Positions 33,550 to 42,571 of a stretch of 53,559 nt of DNA are shown here, piece after piece; within the stretch, counting starts at the first letter, position 1; the number at the start of each line of letters is the position of its first letter. The notes under the pieces are model-generated. The model ran no database searches. It saw only the letters and a list, made by a program, of their open reading frames with translations, and was not told where the DNA came from. Both the position numbers and the translations under genes were made by a program. This stretch comes from Candidatus Nanopelagicales bacterium (GTDB lineage Bacteria > Actinomycetota > Actinomycetes > S36-B12 > CAIYMF01), in contig JALOLK010000006.1 of assembly GCA_025456015.1 (NCBI GenBank), positions 1 through 53,559 on the forward strand, given 5' to 3'.

Positions 33550-36276
33550 TCAGAGCAGCCCGAGCTCGCGGGCCCGCCGAACCGCGTCGCGTCGGGTGCG
33601 CACGCCGAGCTTGCGGAAGAGCGAGCGCATGTGGGTGCGGATGGTGTTCACGCTCACGGTCTGGGCTGATGCGAGCTCCTCGGCGGTCATGAGCGAGGGA
33701 AGCGCCCGCAGCACCTCGAGCTCGCGTGGGGTCAGCGCGATGCCGTCCCCGTCCGCGCGGATCGGGCTGCGGCCATGACCGGCTGCGTCGACCGCGTCCC
33801 AGCGCTGCAGGATCGTGTCGACGAAGTCGTCGTGCCCACCGAAGCGGCCGCGCTGCCGCTCGAGCATGATGCGCATGACCGGCCCGGCCTCCGAGAACGG
33901 CCGCATGACCCCACGGGGCGCCGCGACCGCCATGGCGCGCAACAGCGCCCCCCGTGCGTGAGAGCGGCGACCCAGCCGTTCCTCCGCGACCGACTCCAGC
34001 ATCGGCAGGACCACCTCGTAGACCGGGACCGCTACCGGCAGTGACCGACCGGTGACCTCCCGCAGGTCGGCGAGGCACGGCTCCCACCTCCCCGCGGCGG
34101 CATGCGTCTGCGCCCGGGCGATCAGGGGGTCACCCGTGCCGGGGAACCAGCGCTCGAAGTCCGCCGCGGCGTCCTGGGCGCCGGGCAGGTCCCCCCTCGC
34201 CAGGCGGATCCGCACCCGCTGCATCGCCGGGAACGCGCGCAGCGCAGGTGTCAGCTCGGCACCCGGGCCACCCTCGGCCAGGCGAGCCAGCAGGGCCAGC
34301 GCAGGGGTGGGATCCTCGAAACGGGTCGCCGCCAACGTGGCGTCCACGAGGGCGGTGTACGTGGCGTACTCCGGGTCCACGTTGCCGTGCAGCGCCTCGT
34401 GGGCGGCTGCGATCATCTGCTCGGCGCGCTCGGGGAGCAGCCCCAGGGATGCCGCCCAGGCTCCCACAGCGAAGACGTTGGCCATCGCGGGGTGCGTCGC
34501 CCAGCCGCGGTCCTCGATCCGGCTGAGCACCTCGCCGACGTAGCGGTCGGCGCCGGCAGCGTCGCCCATGAGCGCCGGCACCGCGGACAGCGTGCTCATC
34601 GCCAGGAGCATCAGGTGGTCACGCCGGTGGGTCGTGGCCAGGTCGAGGGCGAGGCGCAGGTCGTCCCAGCTCGCCTCGTACCGACCCGTCGCGAACTCCC
34701 ACTGGCCACGGGTCACCAGCAGGATGAGCTGGCGGTCCAGGTCCGCATCGCCGGGGGCGGCATCGGCCTGCCAGGCCAGCACGTCGGCGAACCCCTCGGG
34801 GATGTCCGGGGCCTGAGGGCTGCCCTCCAGGCGGCGCACGTGGAACTCGGCGACGCGCAGCAGCGACGGCGCTCCGGCCGGCGCGCGGGCACTGGGGACC
34901 GCCTGCCCGGCGGCGGTCAGGGCCGCTCCCCGCAGCAGGGCTCCCCGCGCGCCGGCGAGGTCGCCCTGCGCGGCGCGGGTGAGGGCCGCCAGGCCGACGA
35001 GGTCGGGATCCCAGTGGCTGGGCGGGATGGTCGCCAACGCCTGCACCAGTGCGGGCATCCGGCCGGCGACGAGCAGGCGTGGTGCTCGCAGGCGCAGCAG
35101 GGCGGCGGTCAGCTCGGGATCCCGCGCCGCCACGGCGTGGTCGAGGGCCCGCTCGGGCTGCCCGGCATCCGCGAGCCAGCGGGCAGCCGCGGCGTGCTGG
35201 CGGGCGGGGGCATCGACATCGCCGGCCGCCAGGCTGGCCAGCAGGTGCGCACGCACCAGCGTGTGCACGACGAAGGTGGGCTCCGCGCCGCCGGTGCGCC
35301 GGACGAGGGCCTGTGTCCGGAACAGCTGTTCGAGGATCGCGCCAGCGTCGGGCCGCCCGCTCAGCGCGGCCGCGAGCCGGGGGCTGAGCTCGGAGACCAC
35401 GGCCGTGGCGCGCAGCAGGGCCACTGCCTCCAGCGGCAGGACGGCCTCGATCTCGCGGTCGAGGAAGTCGGCCATCGAGGGGTCGTCACTCAGACGCAGC
35501 CCGACCCAGTCGGGTCGAGCGTTGTGGGCGGCCAGCACCCCGAGCCGCACGGCGGCGGGCCAGCCCTCGGTCTGGGCCAGCAGCGCATGGGTGAGCGTGC
35601 CGGGATCGCCGCCCGCCTCACCGACGACCTGCGCGACCTCCGCGCGGGTGAGCGCGAGCTCCACCTCGGTGACCTCGACCAGGCGGGTCCCCAGCCGCAG
35701 CGCGGTCAGCAGCGCCCGCGGCTCCGCCCGGGTTCCCAGGGCGAGCCCCACGCCGGCCGGCAGGCCGAGGACCAATGCCTCCAGCAGCGCCAGGGATGGG
35801 CTGGCCCGCACCGTGTGCAGGTCGTCGAGCACGAGCACCGGGGGGGTGGGGAGGTCATCCAGCAGCATCAGCAGCGCCTCGACCTCTGAGCCGGTCGAGC
35901 GGTCGGACGGGACCGCCAGCTCCAGCAGCTGGGCACTGGCCCTGGGTGCTGCGTCCCGGAGGGCGAGGGCCAGTGCGTCGCGCACGTCCACGAAGAGCGC
36001 TGCAGGGTCGTCGGCCCGCTCGGTGCACGTCACCCATGCCACCGCCCTGCCCTCGGCTGCGGGCCGCTGGGCCCACTGGGCCAGGAGGGTGGTCTTGCCG
36101 AATCCGGCTGCGGCCCGCAGGAGCAGCACCCCGCCCTGTCGGAGCTCGGCATCGAGCCGGTCCAGCAGCGCCTGGCGCTCGACCACCCCCTCAGGCAGCT
36201 GTGGCACCTGGATGCGGGCGCGCAGGGAGGGCGCCCGGCTGGGCCGCTGCTGCACCGGGGCCGCCTGCTCGGTCAC
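33550..36276 (-). CDS. LuxR/MalT-type large ATP-binding regulator
   Basis: A 908-residue signal-transduction ATPase with a NACHT-like N-terminal domain (Walker A AAAGFGKT at 55-62; Walker B near VLVLDDLHTV). A long helical-repeat middle follows, as in MalT, and a C-terminal LuxR helix-turn-helix (about 840-905; LTPRELEVLRALPSLMTAEELASAQTVSVNTIRTHMRSLFRKLG, in part). MalT-type proteins are activators that oligomerise with ATP and an inducer. The gene overlaps the SulP stop by GTGA. Identical 23-nt elements lie on both sides of the SulP-regulator pair and may be its targets. Confidence 0.88.
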   Translation of the reverse strand: MTEQAAPVQQRPSRAPSLRARIQVPQLPEGVVERQALLDRLDAELRQGGVLLLRAAAGFGKTTLLAQWAQRPAAEGRAVAWVTCTERADDPAALFVDVRDALALALRDAAPRASAQLLELAVPSDRSTGSEVEALLMLLDDLPTPPVLVLDDLHTVRASPSLALLEALVLGLPAGVGLALGTRAEPRALLTALRLGTRLVEVTEVELALTRAEVAQVVGEAGGDPGTLTHALLAQTEGWPAAVRLGVLAAHNARPDWVGLRLSDDPSMADFLDREIEAVLPLEAVALLRATAVVSELSPRLAAALSGRPDAGAILEQLFRTQALVRRTGGAEPTFVVHTLVRAHLLASLAAGDVDAPARQHAAAARWLADAGQPERALDHAVAARDPELTAALLRLRAPRLLVAGRMPALVQALATIPPSHWDPDLVGLAALTRAAQGDLAGARGALLRGAALTAAGQAVPSARAPAGAPSLLRVAEFHVRRLEGSPQAPDIPEGFADVLAWQADAAPGDADLDRQLILLVTRGQWEFATGRYEASWDDLRLALDLATTHRRDHLMLLAMSTLSAVPALMGDAAGADRYVGEVLSRIEDRGWATHPAMANVFAVGAWAASLGLLPERAEQMIAAAHEALHGNVDPEYATYTALVDATLAATRFEDPTPALALLARLAEGGPGAELTPALRAFPAMQRVRIRLARGDLPGAQDAAADFERWFPGTGDPLIARAQTHAAAGRWEPCLADLREVTGRSLPVAVPVYEVVLPMLESVAEERLGRRSHARGALLRAMAVAAPRGVMRPFSEAGPVMRIMLERQRGRFGGHDDFVDTILQRWDAVDAAGHGRSPIRADGDGIALTPRELEVLRALPSLMTAEELASAQTVSVNTIRTHMRSLFRKLGVRTRRDAVRRARELGLL

Positions 36277-38135
36277 GTGGCCGCCTCGAGGTCGACCCCT
36301 GCGGTGGCCAGCACGGCCGCGCGGACTGTGGGGAAGCGCCGGTCTGGCGGGAGCACGTCCGTCAGGCCATGGCGGTCGACCTGCTCGCGCACGACCGCCC
36401 GGGCCCGGGCGACCACGAACTGGATCCCCTGGGCCGCGAGGCGCTCGACCACCCGCCGCAGCGTGGCCGCAGCCGCGGCGTCGAGGTGCGAGACCACCTC
36501 GGCGTCGAAGACGAACACCTGCACGGGGGTCGGGGAGCCGTGCACGGCCTGCTCGACCCGCGCGGCGAAGTAGCGGGCGTTGGCGAAGAACAGGCGGTCA
36601 TCGAGGCGGTAGACGACCACGCCGGGCACCAGCAGGGCATCCGCGTTGATCGCGACGTCGACGTGGCGATGCAGCCGCACGCTCCACCCGAGCACGGCGT
36701 CACGCGGCTCGGCGCTGCGCCGCACCACGTCGATCAGGGACAGCCCGACGGCCAGGACCAGCGCCGGCAGCAGGCCGACGGTGAGCATCCCGACCACCGT
36801 GACCGCCGCGATGAGCAGCTCGCCGCGCGACCCCCGGGCCAGCCCGATCCACTCCGGCACGTCGACCAGGCTCAGCGCCGCGTAGATGATCACCGCGGCC
36901 AGGACCGCCTTGGGCAGCAGCGCCAGGGCCGCGGTGAGCAGGAGCAGCACGACCACGACCGTGCCGGCCTGCGCCAGGCTGACGACCTGGGTCCGCCCAC
37001 CCAGGCCCACGTTCACCGCGCTGCGCGACCCGCTGGCGCCCACGGGGAACGAGCCCGTGACCCCGGCGGCCGCGTTCAGCCCGGCCAGCGCCAGCAGCTC
37101 CTGGTCGGCGTCGACCTGCTCGTCGGGGCCAGTGGCCAGGCTGCGGGCGAGCAGGATCGCATCGGAGAACCCGACCACCGCGATGCCCACCGCCGGGAGC
37201 AGCAGCTGGAACGCGTCGCCGAGCCCGACGCTGGGCAGCGACAGTCCCGGCAGGCCGGCGGGGATCTCGCCCACGACGGTCACGCCCCGGTCGGCCAGGT
37301 CCAGCGCCCAGGACAGGGCGATCGCGCCGACGGTGAGCACCAGCAGCATCGGGAACCGGGGGAACCGGCGGCTGGCCACCAGCAGCAGCCCGAGGCTCAC
37401 CACGCCGATCACGACGGTGGCGGCATGGGTGCCCCCCACCGCGTTGCCCAGGAAGGAGCCGTACTGCTGCAGCGGGGTCTCCCCCGTGACGGGCACGCCG
37501 AACAGCACCCCGAGCTGGCCGGCGATCATCGTCAGCGCCAGCCCGGTGACGAACCCCAGCAGGACCGCGGCCGAGAAGTAGTCCGCCAGCCATCCGAGGT
37601 GGAGCAGCCGCGCCACGAGGAACACCAGGCCGACCAGCAGCGCCAGCATCGCCGCCAGGGCAACGTGGGTGCTGGCGTCCGGATTGACCGCCACCAGCGC
37701 CGGACCGACCATCAGGGCAGCCGTCGTGGTCGGACCGGTCATGAGCACCCGGGAGGATCCCAGCAGCGCGTACGCCGCGAGGGGCAGCAGGAGCCCGTAG
37801 AGCCCGACGACCACGGGCAGGCCGGCGAGCTGGGCGTACGCCATCGCCTGGGGCAGCGCCAGCGCGGCGACCATCACGCCGGCCACCAGGTCGGGGCGCA
37901 GTGACCCGTAGCCGCGCAGCTGTGCGAGCAACGGGAGATGACGCCGGCGGCCGGTGGCAGCCGGTGGCGCCCGGAACGGGCTGGCGCCGGCGAGGGGGAC
38001 AGGCCCCGGCCCCAGCTCCGGCGCAGGCTCCGGACCGGAGACCATGCCGGCGCCCTCGGGGGGTGCGCCACCCTCCCCGCCGCTCACGGGGCGCACCTTA
38101 GCCCCGCCCGGGACCCGCAGTCCCTCCGTCGTCAT
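36273..38135 (-). CDS. SulP family inorganic anion transporter with STAS domain
   Basis: A 620-residue carrier. After a Gly/Pro-rich N-terminus come membrane segments (from about 80 to 480) with LVAGVMVAALALPQAMAYAQLAGLPVVVGLYG and GASGSRSAVNVGLGGRTQ. A C-terminal STAS domain (about 505-610) has VFVFDAEVVSHLDAAAAATLRRV. SulP proteins move sulfate, bicarbonate or related anions. Set back to back with an alkylsulfatase, sulfate is the most likely substrate: either to clear sulfate made in the cell or to take it up. The ATG is at 38135, divergent from the alkylsulfatase. Its stop overlaps the LuxR-type gene. Confidence 0.9.
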   Translation of the reverse strand: MTTEGLRVPGGAKVRPVSGGEGGAPPEGAGMVSGPEPAPELGPGPVPLAGASPFRAPPAATGRRRHLPLLAQLRGYGSLRPDLVAGVMVAALALPQAMAYAQLAGLPVVVGLYGLLLPLAAYALLGSSRVLMTGPTTTAALMVGPALVAVNPDASTHVALAAMLALLVGLVFLVARLLHLGWLADYFSAAVLLGFVTGLALTMIAGQLGVLFGVPVTGETPLQQYGSFLGNAVGGTHAATVVIGVVSLGLLLVASRRFPRFPMLLVLTVGAIALSWALDLADRGVTVVGEIPAGLPGLSLPSVGLGDAFQLLLPAVGIAVVGFSDAILLARSLATGPDEQVDADQELLALAGLNAAAGVTGSFPVGASGSRSAVNVGLGGRTQVVSLAQAGTVVVVLLLLTAALALLPKAVLAAVIIYAALSLVDVPEWIGLARGSRGELLIAAVTVVGMLTVGLLPALVLAVGLSLIDVVRRSAEPRDAVLGWSVRLHRHVDVAINADALLVPGVVVYRLDDRLFFANARYFAARVEQAVHGSPTPVQVFVFDAEVVSHLDAAAAATLRRVVERLAAQGIQFVVARARAVVREQVDRHGLTDVLPPDRRFPTVRAAVLATAGVDLEAAT

Positions 38136-38147
38136 CGCGGTGTCCGG

Positions 38148-38196
38148 GCCTCATCAACTCCATGCGAGGCGGCCGCCCCGAGGTGGGGCCTACCGT
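38148..38196 (+). promoter_or_regulatory. Shared 23-nt activator-like element, copy 2 (alkylsulfatase)
   Basis: Positions 38150-38172 carry the same 23 nt as copy 1, here within the inverted pair GCCTC (38148-38152) and GAGGC (38166-38170). TACCGT (38191-38196) follows after 18 nt and lies 7 nt before the alkylsulfatase ATG, so that mRNA is probably leaderless. The element covers the -35 zone, where class II activators bind. It is also 15 nt from the divergent SulP start. Confidence 0.72.
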
Positions 38197-38203
38197 CCGG
38201 CGC

Positions 38204-40195
38204 ATGCCTTCCTCCCACTTCCACCCGCTGGGCAGGACGCCGTCGCCCACCACGGTCGCCGTCCAACACGAGCAGCGCGAGCAGCTGCCCTTCGCCGACG
38301 AGCGCGACTTCGCCGAGGCGCGGCGCGGGTTCCTGGCCGCTCCGGAGTACCGCCAGATCATGGGCGAGTCCGGCAATGTCGCCTGGAACATCGGCGCCTA
38401 CGACTTCCTGCTCACCGGCGAGCAGTTCGACAGCATCCACCCCTCGTTGCAGCGGCAGGCCACGCTGAACATGGCGTTCGGCCTGTTCGAGGTGGTGCCC
38501 GGGCAGATCTACCAGGTGCGCGGGTTCGACCTGGCCAACATCAGCTTCATCCGCTCGGACAGCGGCTGGATCGTGTTCGACCCGCTCACCTGCAAGGAGA
38601 CCGCGGCAGCGGCGCTCGCCCTGGTCGACCAGCACCTCGGTGAGCGGCCGGTCGTCGCGGTGGTGTACTCGCACTCACACGGCGACCACTTCGGCGGCGT
38701 CCGCGGCGTCGTCGACGAGGCAGACGTGCGGGCCGGGCGCGTCCCGGTGATCGCACCCGTGGGGTTCATGGACCATGCGGTGGCCGAGAACGTCTTCGCG
38801 GGCAACGCGATGAACCGCCGGATGTTCTACCAGTACGGCTCGCTGCTGGACCGCAGCCCGTTCGGGCACGTCGACCAGGCGATCGGCAAGGGGGTGGCCG
38901 CGGGCACCTCGGGGCTGATCGCTCCGACGGTGACCATTGCCGAAGACCTCGAGGAGCTGACCGTCGACGGCGTGCGGATGGTGTTCCAGAACACCCCCGG
39001 CACCGAGGCGCCGGCCGAGATGAACACGTGGTTCCCCGACCTCAGGGCGTTCTGGGCCGCGGAGAACATCGTGGCGACCATCCACAACATCTACACGCTG
39101 CGTGGCGCGCTCATCCGCGACGCGCTGGAGTGGTCGCGGCAGATCAACCGGGCGCTGTACCTGTTCGGACGGGAGGCCGACGTCATGTTCGCGTCGCACT
39201 CCTGGCCGCGGTGGGGCACCGACCGCATCCAGGAGGTCATGCGGGCGCAGCGCGACACCTACGCCCACCTGAACAACGGCGTGCTGCACCTGGCCAACCA
39301 GGGCGTCACGATCAACGAGATCCACAACGTCTACCGGGTGCCCGAGCCGCTGCAGCGCCAATGGGCGGCTCGCAGCTACCACGGCTCCGTCGAGCACAAC
39401 GCGCGCGGCGTGCTCAACCGGTACCTCGGCTACTGGGATGCCAACCCCGCGACGCTGATCCCGCTGTCGCCGCGCGACTCCGCGCCGTTGCGCGTCGAGA
39501 TGATGGGCGGGTCCGAGCCGATCCTCGAGCGTTCCCGAGCCCTGGTCGAGGAGGGCCGGTACCTGCTGGCGGTCGAGCTGCTCAACCCGCTGGTGTATGC
39601 CGAGCCGGGCAACGAGCGGGCCCGGCACCTGCTCGCCGACGCGTTCGAGCAGGTGGGCTACCAGCAGGAGAGCCCCAGCGTGCGCAACAGCTTCCTGGCC
39701 GCCGCGCTCGAGCTGCGCTCGGGCATCCCGACGGGGGTGGCGCCGAGCAGCACGGGTCCGGATCTCATCCGGGCGCTGAGCACGGGGCAGTTCCTGGACT
39801 TCCTGGGCATCCGGCTCGACCTGGCCAAGGCCCAGGAGCACGAGTTCACGATCAACCTGGTCACCCCCGACAACGGCGAGCGGTTCGCGATCGAGCTGCG
39901 CAACGGCACCCTGACCAACCTCCAGGGGTTCCTCGCCGAGGACCCGGACCTCACGCTCACGATCAACCGGTCGGACCTCGAGGAGGCCATGACCGGCCAG
40001 GCGCCGCTGGCCCAGCAGGTCGCCGATGGCCGGGCCGTCCTCGATGGCGACCCCGCGCCGCTGCTGGCGCTGGCCGACATGCTGGTGCATTTCGAGCTCG
40101 GCTTCGAGATCATGCCGGGGACCGGCGCGGCCACCGCGAGTGCTGAGCTCGACGCGTTCGCCCAGGAGCCGCTCGCGGACTCGTCGGGGGGATGA
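38204..40195 (+). CDS. Linear alkylsulfatase (SdsA-like, metallo-beta-lactamase fold)
   Basis: A 663-residue hydrolase with the metal site HSHGDH at 157-162, then further SdsA marks: MDHAVAENVFAGNAMNRRMFYQYG, NTPGTEAPAEMNTWFPD, FASHSWPRWG and HNVYRVP. The middle is the dimer domain (about 400-510), and the C-terminus (about 530-655) is an SCP2-like lipid-binding domain (LRNGTLTNLQGF, then LTINRSDLEEAM). SdsA1 of Pseudomonas splits SDS into dodecanol and sulfate. No signal peptide is visible, so it is probably cytoplasmic. TACCGT 7 nt upstream sets the ATG at 38204. It is followed after 6 nt by the antiporter gene. Confidence 0.92.
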   Translation: MPSSHFHPLGRTPSPTTVAVQHEQREQLPFADERDFAEARRGFLAAPEYRQIMGESGNVAWNIGAYDFLLTGEQFDSIHPSLQRQATLNMAFGLFEVVPGQIYQVRGFDLANISFIRSDSGWIVFDPLTCKETAAAALALVDQHLGERPVVAVVYSHSHGDHFGGVRGVVDEADVRAGRVPVIAPVGFMDHAVAENVFAGNAMNRRMFYQYGSLLDRSPFGHVDQAIGKGVAAGTSGLIAPTVTIAEDLEELTVDGVRMVFQNTPGTEAPAEMNTWFPDLRAFWAAENIVATIHNIYTLRGALIRDALEWSRQINRALYLFGREADVMFASHSWPRWGTDRIQEVMRAQRDTYAHLNNGVLHLANQGVTINEIHNVYRVPEPLQRQWAARSYHGSVEHNARGVLNRYLGYWDANPATLIPLSPRDSAPLRVEMMGGSEPILERSRALVEEGRYLLAVELLNPLVYAEPGNERARHLLADAFEQVGYQQESPSVRNSFLAAALELRSGIPTGVAPSSTGPDLIRALSTGQFLDFLGIRLDLAKAQEHEFTINLVTPDNGERFAIELRNGTLTNLQGFLAEDPDLTLTINRSDLEEAMTGQAPLAQQVADGRAVLDGDPAPLLALADMLVHFELGFEIMPGTGAATASAELDAFAQEPLADSSGG

Positions 40196-40201
40196 GCCGC
40201 G

Positions 40202-41485
40202 ATGGGCCCCGCGCTCGTCGCCTTCGCCGCACTGCTGGTGGGGTTCTGCGCGTTCGCCCATCGCCTGGGCCGGTGGAACGTCACCGCACCCATCGTGTTC
40301 GTGCTCGCGGGCAGCGCCGTCGGGTTCACGGTCGACTCGCCGGCCGCGACCGAGGTGATCTGGGTGCGCGCCGTGGCCGAGATCACCCTGGCGCTGGTGC
40401 TCTTCCATGACGCGGCCCAGGTTCGGCCCGGCGACATCGCCCGGGACCGCGCCCTCGTCGCCCGCACGCTGGGCATCGCGTTCCCGCTCACGCTGGTCCT
40501 CGGCTTCCTGCTCGCCAGGGTGCTCTTCCCGGACCAACCGGCGATGCTGAGCCTGCTGCTCGCCGCGGCGCTGGCTCCCACGGACGCCGGGCTCGGGGCG
40601 GCGACCGTGCTCAACCCGGTCGTGCCGGTGCGGGTGCGGCGGCTGCTCAACGTGGAGAGTGGGCTCAACGACGGCCTGGCCACCCCGGTGGCCCTGTTCG
40701 CCATCGCCGCCCTCGCCGGCGCCTATGGACTGCGGCCGGCAGCGGGGCTGGCCGAGGCTGTGGTGGAGATCGGCGTCGGCGTCGCCGTGGGGATCGCGGT
40801 CGGGATCGCCGGGGGGCGGCTGCTCGGCTGGTCGCGGCACCGGGACTGGAGCACGTCGGAGACGCGCGCCATGGGCGTCCTGGGGCTGCCGGTGCTCGCC
40901 TTCGGCGGGGCCGAGCTGGTGCACGGCAACGGGTTCGTGTCGGCATACGTCGCCGGGACGGCACTGGCGGGTGCGGGCGCCAGCTGGCTCGACCGGGAGC
41001 ACGGGGCGCTGCACCTGACCGAGGTGCTCACCGGGCCACTGGGCTTCACCGTGTGGGCGGTGTTCGGGCTGGTCGGCGTGCCACGCGTCCTGGCCGGCGT
41101 CGGCTGGCTCGAGCTGCTGTTCGCCCTGCTGTCGCTCACGCTGCTGCGGATGGGCCCCATCGCGCTGTCCCTGCTCGGCACCGGGCTGCGCTGGCCCACG
41201 CTGCTGTTCGTGGGGTGGTTCGGCCCACGAGGACTGGTGTCCGTCGTGTTCACGATGATCGCCGTCGAGAGCCTCGTCGTGGACGAGGCCCTGCGTGGGG
41301 CGCTGTCCGTCGTGGGCCTGACCGTGGTGCTCAGCGTCCTCGCCCACGGGATGTCCGCCACCCCGCTGGCGCAGCGGTACGGCGCATGGGTGGCGGCACA
41401 TCCGGGCGAGGAGACGCGCGGCAGTCCCGCCGAGCACGCCCGCTTCCTGCCCCAGCCCCGCGGCTCGATCCTCCGGCAGGGGTGA
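40202..41485 (+). CDS. Cation:proton antiporter (CPA1-like)
   Basis: A 427-residue antiporter with about twelve membrane segments. NVESGLNDGLATPVALF is the CPA1 motif; the Asn-Asp pair is the ion-binding site of electroneutral exchangers. GWFGPRGLVSVVF near the C-terminus is also usual. The gene starts 6 nt after the alkylsulfatase, so they form an operon. It may balance protons from alkylsulfate hydrolysis and fatty-acid formation; this is inference. Confidence 0.87.
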   Translation: MGPALVAFAALLVGFCAFAHRLGRWNVTAPIVFVLAGSAVGFTVDSPAATEVIWVRAVAEITLALVLFHDAAQVRPGDIARDRALVARTLGIAFPLTLVLGFLLARVLFPDQPAMLSLLLAAALAPTDAGLGAATVLNPVVPVRVRRLLNVESGLNDGLATPVALFAIAALAGAYGLRPAAGLAEAVVEIGVGVAVGIAVGIAGGRLLGWSRHRDWSTSETRAMGVLGLPVLAFGGAELVHGNGFVSAYVAGTALAGAGASWLDREHGALHLTEVLTGPLGFTVWAVFGLVGVPRVLAGVGWLELLFALLSLTLLRMGPIALSLLGTGLRWPTLLFVGWFGPRGLVSVVFTMIAVESLVVDEALRGALSVVGLTVVLSVLAHGMSATPLAQRYGAWVAAHPGEETRGSPAEHARFLPQPRGSILRQG

Positions 41486-41512
41486 CCCAGCCGGGCCATC
41501 GTGGCGCCGGGG

Positions 41513-42445
41513 TCAGCTGTCCCACGTGGGATCGGTGTGCAGCTCGACGTTGATCCAGAGCAGCTGGCCCGGGCGTGCGAGCTCGGCCATCAGCCGACGG
41601 CGGACGCGGTCGGCATGGTCAACCGCCCAGCCGTCCTCGGCGCGGACCAGGAAGTCGAGCTCGAGGTAGACCTTGCGACCGAGCTTGCCGATCCGGGTCG
41701 TGGGCTCCGGCAGGCCGAACTCGCGTCGCACCTGCGCGACGGCGGCATGGATGGGCTCGGTGACCTCCTGGCCCGGGACCCCCTCGAGCAGCTCCCGGAA
41801 CGCGGCCCGCAGCATCCGCGCCGGCGGGGGCACCACGAGCACCGCGGCCAGCAGGACCAGGACCGGGTCGACGTAGGCGGCGGCGTCGGCGAACCCCGCC
41901 GCCCGCAGCGCGAGCGCCACCCCGAACCCGATGGTCAGGGCCACCCCGAGCACGACCGAGGCGCGCCACTGGACCACCTCCGCGGCCACCAGGTCCGAGT
42001 CCTGCTGCCGGCGCGCCAGCACGGCGGTGACCACGACGCTGGCGGCGAGCGTGAGCACCGCGTACGCGAGGGCCGCGCCCAGCTGGGCCTCGGAGCCGCC
42101 GTCGATGATCACGCCGACGGCATCCAGCGCGGCGAAGCCCATCGTGCCCAGCAGCACCAGCGCCTGCACGGCGACCACCAGCGGGGCCAGCGCCTCACGC
42201 CCGAACGGGTAGGTCGGGGTTGGGCCGCGCTCGACCAGCGCCGCGGCCCGCAGCCCGAACCACGACAGCGCGAACCCGATCAGGGCGTACACGCCGTCGA
42301 ACAGGATGGCCTGGGAGTCCACCGCGAGCCCCCAGACGACCCCGAGGGCGGCGAACGCGAGCGCCGCGACGGCCGATATCCGCAGCGCCCTGGTCTCCCG
42401 CCGCAGCGTCTCATCGCGCGGCGCCATCCCGACGCTCGTCTCCAC
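41513..42445 (-). CDS. CDF-superfamily cation transporter, atypical metal site
   Basis: A 310-residue protein with six membrane segments and a C-terminal cytoplasmic domain, closest in look to the COG3965 branch of cation diffusion facilitators (SQAILFDGVYALIGFALSWFGL; YPFGREALAPLVV). The standard ligand pairs are incomplete: segment 2 has only the first Asp (FDGVYAL) and segment 5 has WRASV where HxxxD is expected. It may therefore carry other ions. ATCCAA (42453-42458; TTGGAT on the minus strand) lies 7 nt before the GTG at 42445, suggesting a leaderless mRNA. Confidence 0.75.
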   Translation of the reverse strand: METSVGMAPRDETLRRETRALRISAVAALAFAALGVVWGLAVDSQAILFDGVYALIGFALSWFGLRAAALVERGPTPTYPFGREALAPLVVAVQALVLLGTMGFAALDAVGVIIDGGSEAQLGAALAYAVLTLAASVVVTAVLARRQQDSDLVAAEVVQWRASVVLGVALTIGFGVALALRAAGFADAAAYVDPVLVLLAAVLVVPPPARMLRAAFRELLEGVPGQEVTEPIHAAVAQVRREFGLPEPTTRIGKLGRKVYLELDFLVRAEDGWAVDHADRVRRRLMAELARPGQLLWINVELHTDPTWDS

Positions 42446-42571
42446 GGCGCCGATCCAAGCACGCGGTCACGCGCGCCACGCGATGGCCCTCAGGCCACGG
42501 TGGCGCAGGACCGAGGACTCTGGACAGCCCGTTCCGCGGGGCGTTGGCTGGCGAGCGGAGGAGGTGTCGTC

